Below, piece after piece: positions 63,155-64,000 of a stretch of 64,000 nucleotides of DNA (the stretch's first letter is position 1; the number at the start of each line of letters is the position of its first letter). Made by a program: the position numbers and the translations under genes. This stretch comes from Neptunicella sp048268085 (GTDB lineage Bacteria > Pseudomonadota > Gammaproteobacteria > Enterobacterales > Alteromonadaceae). The stretch is from positions 62,001 to 126,000 of the forward strand of contig NZ_JBLWWF010000009.1 of assembly GCF_048268085.1 (NCBI RefSeq), written 5' to 3'. A model generated the notes under the pieces. That model was not told where the DNA came from. It did no database searches and worked only from the letters and a program-made list of their open reading frames with translations.

Positions 63155-64000
63155 TTATCCCAGTAACCTGGTTATCAGCAGATTGATGATGTAACCGCCT
63201 AAGGTTAAAAATAAAAATAAACAGGCGGCTAGTAACAATGGTTTAGCACCTGCGTGCTTTATCGCTCCAATATGAGTGCGTAATCCTAGTGCCGCCATGG
63301 CCATGGCGAGTAGCAACGTATCGAGTTGCACAATCATGTTTACGAGGGCGTCAGGTAACCAATTCAGCGAATTTAAGCCACTGGTGACAATAAACAATAC
63401 CGCAAACCACGGAATGATATTGTTCGATAGACCACGATTTACTGTTTTATCCGACTTTACTGGCATGCCGCGCACAGCCAGCAACATTAAAAATGGCGCT
63501 AACATCATCACTCGCAACATTTTTTCGATAACCGCCGTATTCGCTGCCGTGTCGCTAATTGCTGCCCCCGCCCCCACCACTTGGGCTACTTCATGCACCG
63601 TTGAACCAACCCAGACGCCATAAGCCTGTTCACTAAAATGAAGATAGGGAAAAACCACAGGATACAAAAACATCGCAACCGTACCGAATACCACCACAGT
63701 TGCCACAGCAACCGATACTTTATGCGCCTCAGCCTTGATGACCGGTTCAGTGGCTAATATTGCTGCAGCACCGCAGAATGAGCTTCCGGCTCCGATTAAA
63801 ATAACCGTTTGCCGATCCAGCTTGAACCATTTTGTGCCTAAATTAAGCGCCAGGGTCAATGTCGTCAGCACCATCGTTAAATCGATCAGTAACCCTGTCC
63901 AGCCGACGCCGACAATTTGTTGAAAGGTAATTCTAAAACCGTACAAAATAATACCAATGCGTAACAATGTCTGCTTCGAAAAGTCCACACCAACATCGGT
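63155..64000 (-). CDS. YeiH-family membrane protein (UPF0324), 3-prime part
   Basis: The frame stays open to the window edge; the visible 281 codons begin within TDVGVDFSKQTLLRIGIIL, so the N-terminus (about 60 residues) is missing. About eight transmembrane helices are visible. GAGSSFCGAAAILATEPVIKA (read in parts) and WVGSTVHEVAQVVGAG are the conserved blocks of the YeiH/UPF0324 family of putative sulfate/anion exporters. Function uncertain; often found with LysR regulators, which would lie outside. Confidence 0.9.
   Translation of the reverse strand, partial: TDVGVDFSKQTLLRIGIILYGFRITFQQIVGVGWTGLLIDLTMVLTTLTLALNLGTKWFKLDRQTVILIGAGSSFCGAAAILATEPVIKAEAHKVSVAVATVVVFGTVAMFLYPVVFPYLHFSEQAYGVWVGSTVHEVAQVVGAGAAISDTAANTAVIEKMLRVMMLAPFLMLLAVRGMPVKSDKTVNRGLSNNIIPWFAVLFIVTSGLNSLNWLPDALVNMIVQLDTLLLAMAMAALGLRTHIGAIKHAGAKPLLLAACLFLFLTLGGYIINLLITRLLG

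Noticed and set aside
1..64000. CRISPR array, rRNA operon, integrase or complete insertion sequence
   Set aside because: No regularly spaced direct repeats, rRNA-like sequence, transposase or integrase motif was seen on either strand.

Overview
The window looks like a chromosomal segment from a marine or saccharolytic gammaproteobacterium, most likely an Alteromonadales/Alteromonadaceae relative. This rests on the housekeeping genes (rhodanese-grxC-secB-gpsA, gpmI-envC-yibQ, psd, rsgA/orn, ilvIH, a MaoP/DUF413 protein, YwbE, CsbD), moderate GC, and a large TonB-dependent receptor linked to secreted glycosidases. Genus and species cannot be fixed from the sequence alone. No rRNA, CRISPR array, integrase or complete insertion sequence was found.

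Layout. 1-19.6 kb is ordinary core genome: the end of a DUF885 protein, a PldB-like hydrolase, a FieF-like cation transporter, a DUF3081 protein, TrmL, a Spy/CpxP-like protein divergent from a CpxR/CpxA-like two-component system, GpsA-SecB-GrxC-rhodanese, GpmI-EnvC-YibQ-SDR, a MerC-like membrane protein behind a strong Zur-box match, GlpQ/UgpQ-like, DMT transporter, Psd, RsgA, Orn and two identical tRNA-Gly(GCC) genes. 19.6-42.2 kb is a polysaccharide-utilisation locus. On the minus strand it carries a TonB receptor, then a 1722-residue beta-helix protein resembling GH110, a PEP-CTERM-like protein, GH31, GH97, GH27 and an IclR regulator. On the plus strand, divergent, it carries a sodium/solute symporter, an FAD-dependent oxidoreductase and a 953-residue lipoprotein of unknown function. 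Three of the four glycosidase families point to alpha-galactosidic linkages. 42.5-44.6 kb holds a lone AT-rich AIPR-family (abortive infection) gene. 44.7-53.7 kb returns to core genes (YbaK, DUF4442, MaoP, IlvIH, S9 peptidase, glycosyltransferase, YwbE, CsbD), with a 268-bp MITE-like element upstream of the S9 peptidase. 53.7-61.7 kb holds a GNAT protein, a sigma54-type two-component pair and a divergent MacAB-like ABC efflux operon. 61.8-64 kb has a second DUF885 protein and the 3-prime part of a YeiH-family membrane protein.

How the parts work together. In the PUL, the receptor probably imports galactoside oligomers, the exported or outer-membrane glycosidases trim alpha-galactose, the symporter takes up the monomer, the oxidoreductase may modify it, and IclR may report an intermediate. 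In the efflux region, the NtrC-like regulator probably binds three 16-bp dyads between itself and the exporter operon and activates a -24/-12 promoter there. In the envelope-stress region, four helically phased GYAAA half-sites lie between the Spy-like gene and cpxRA.
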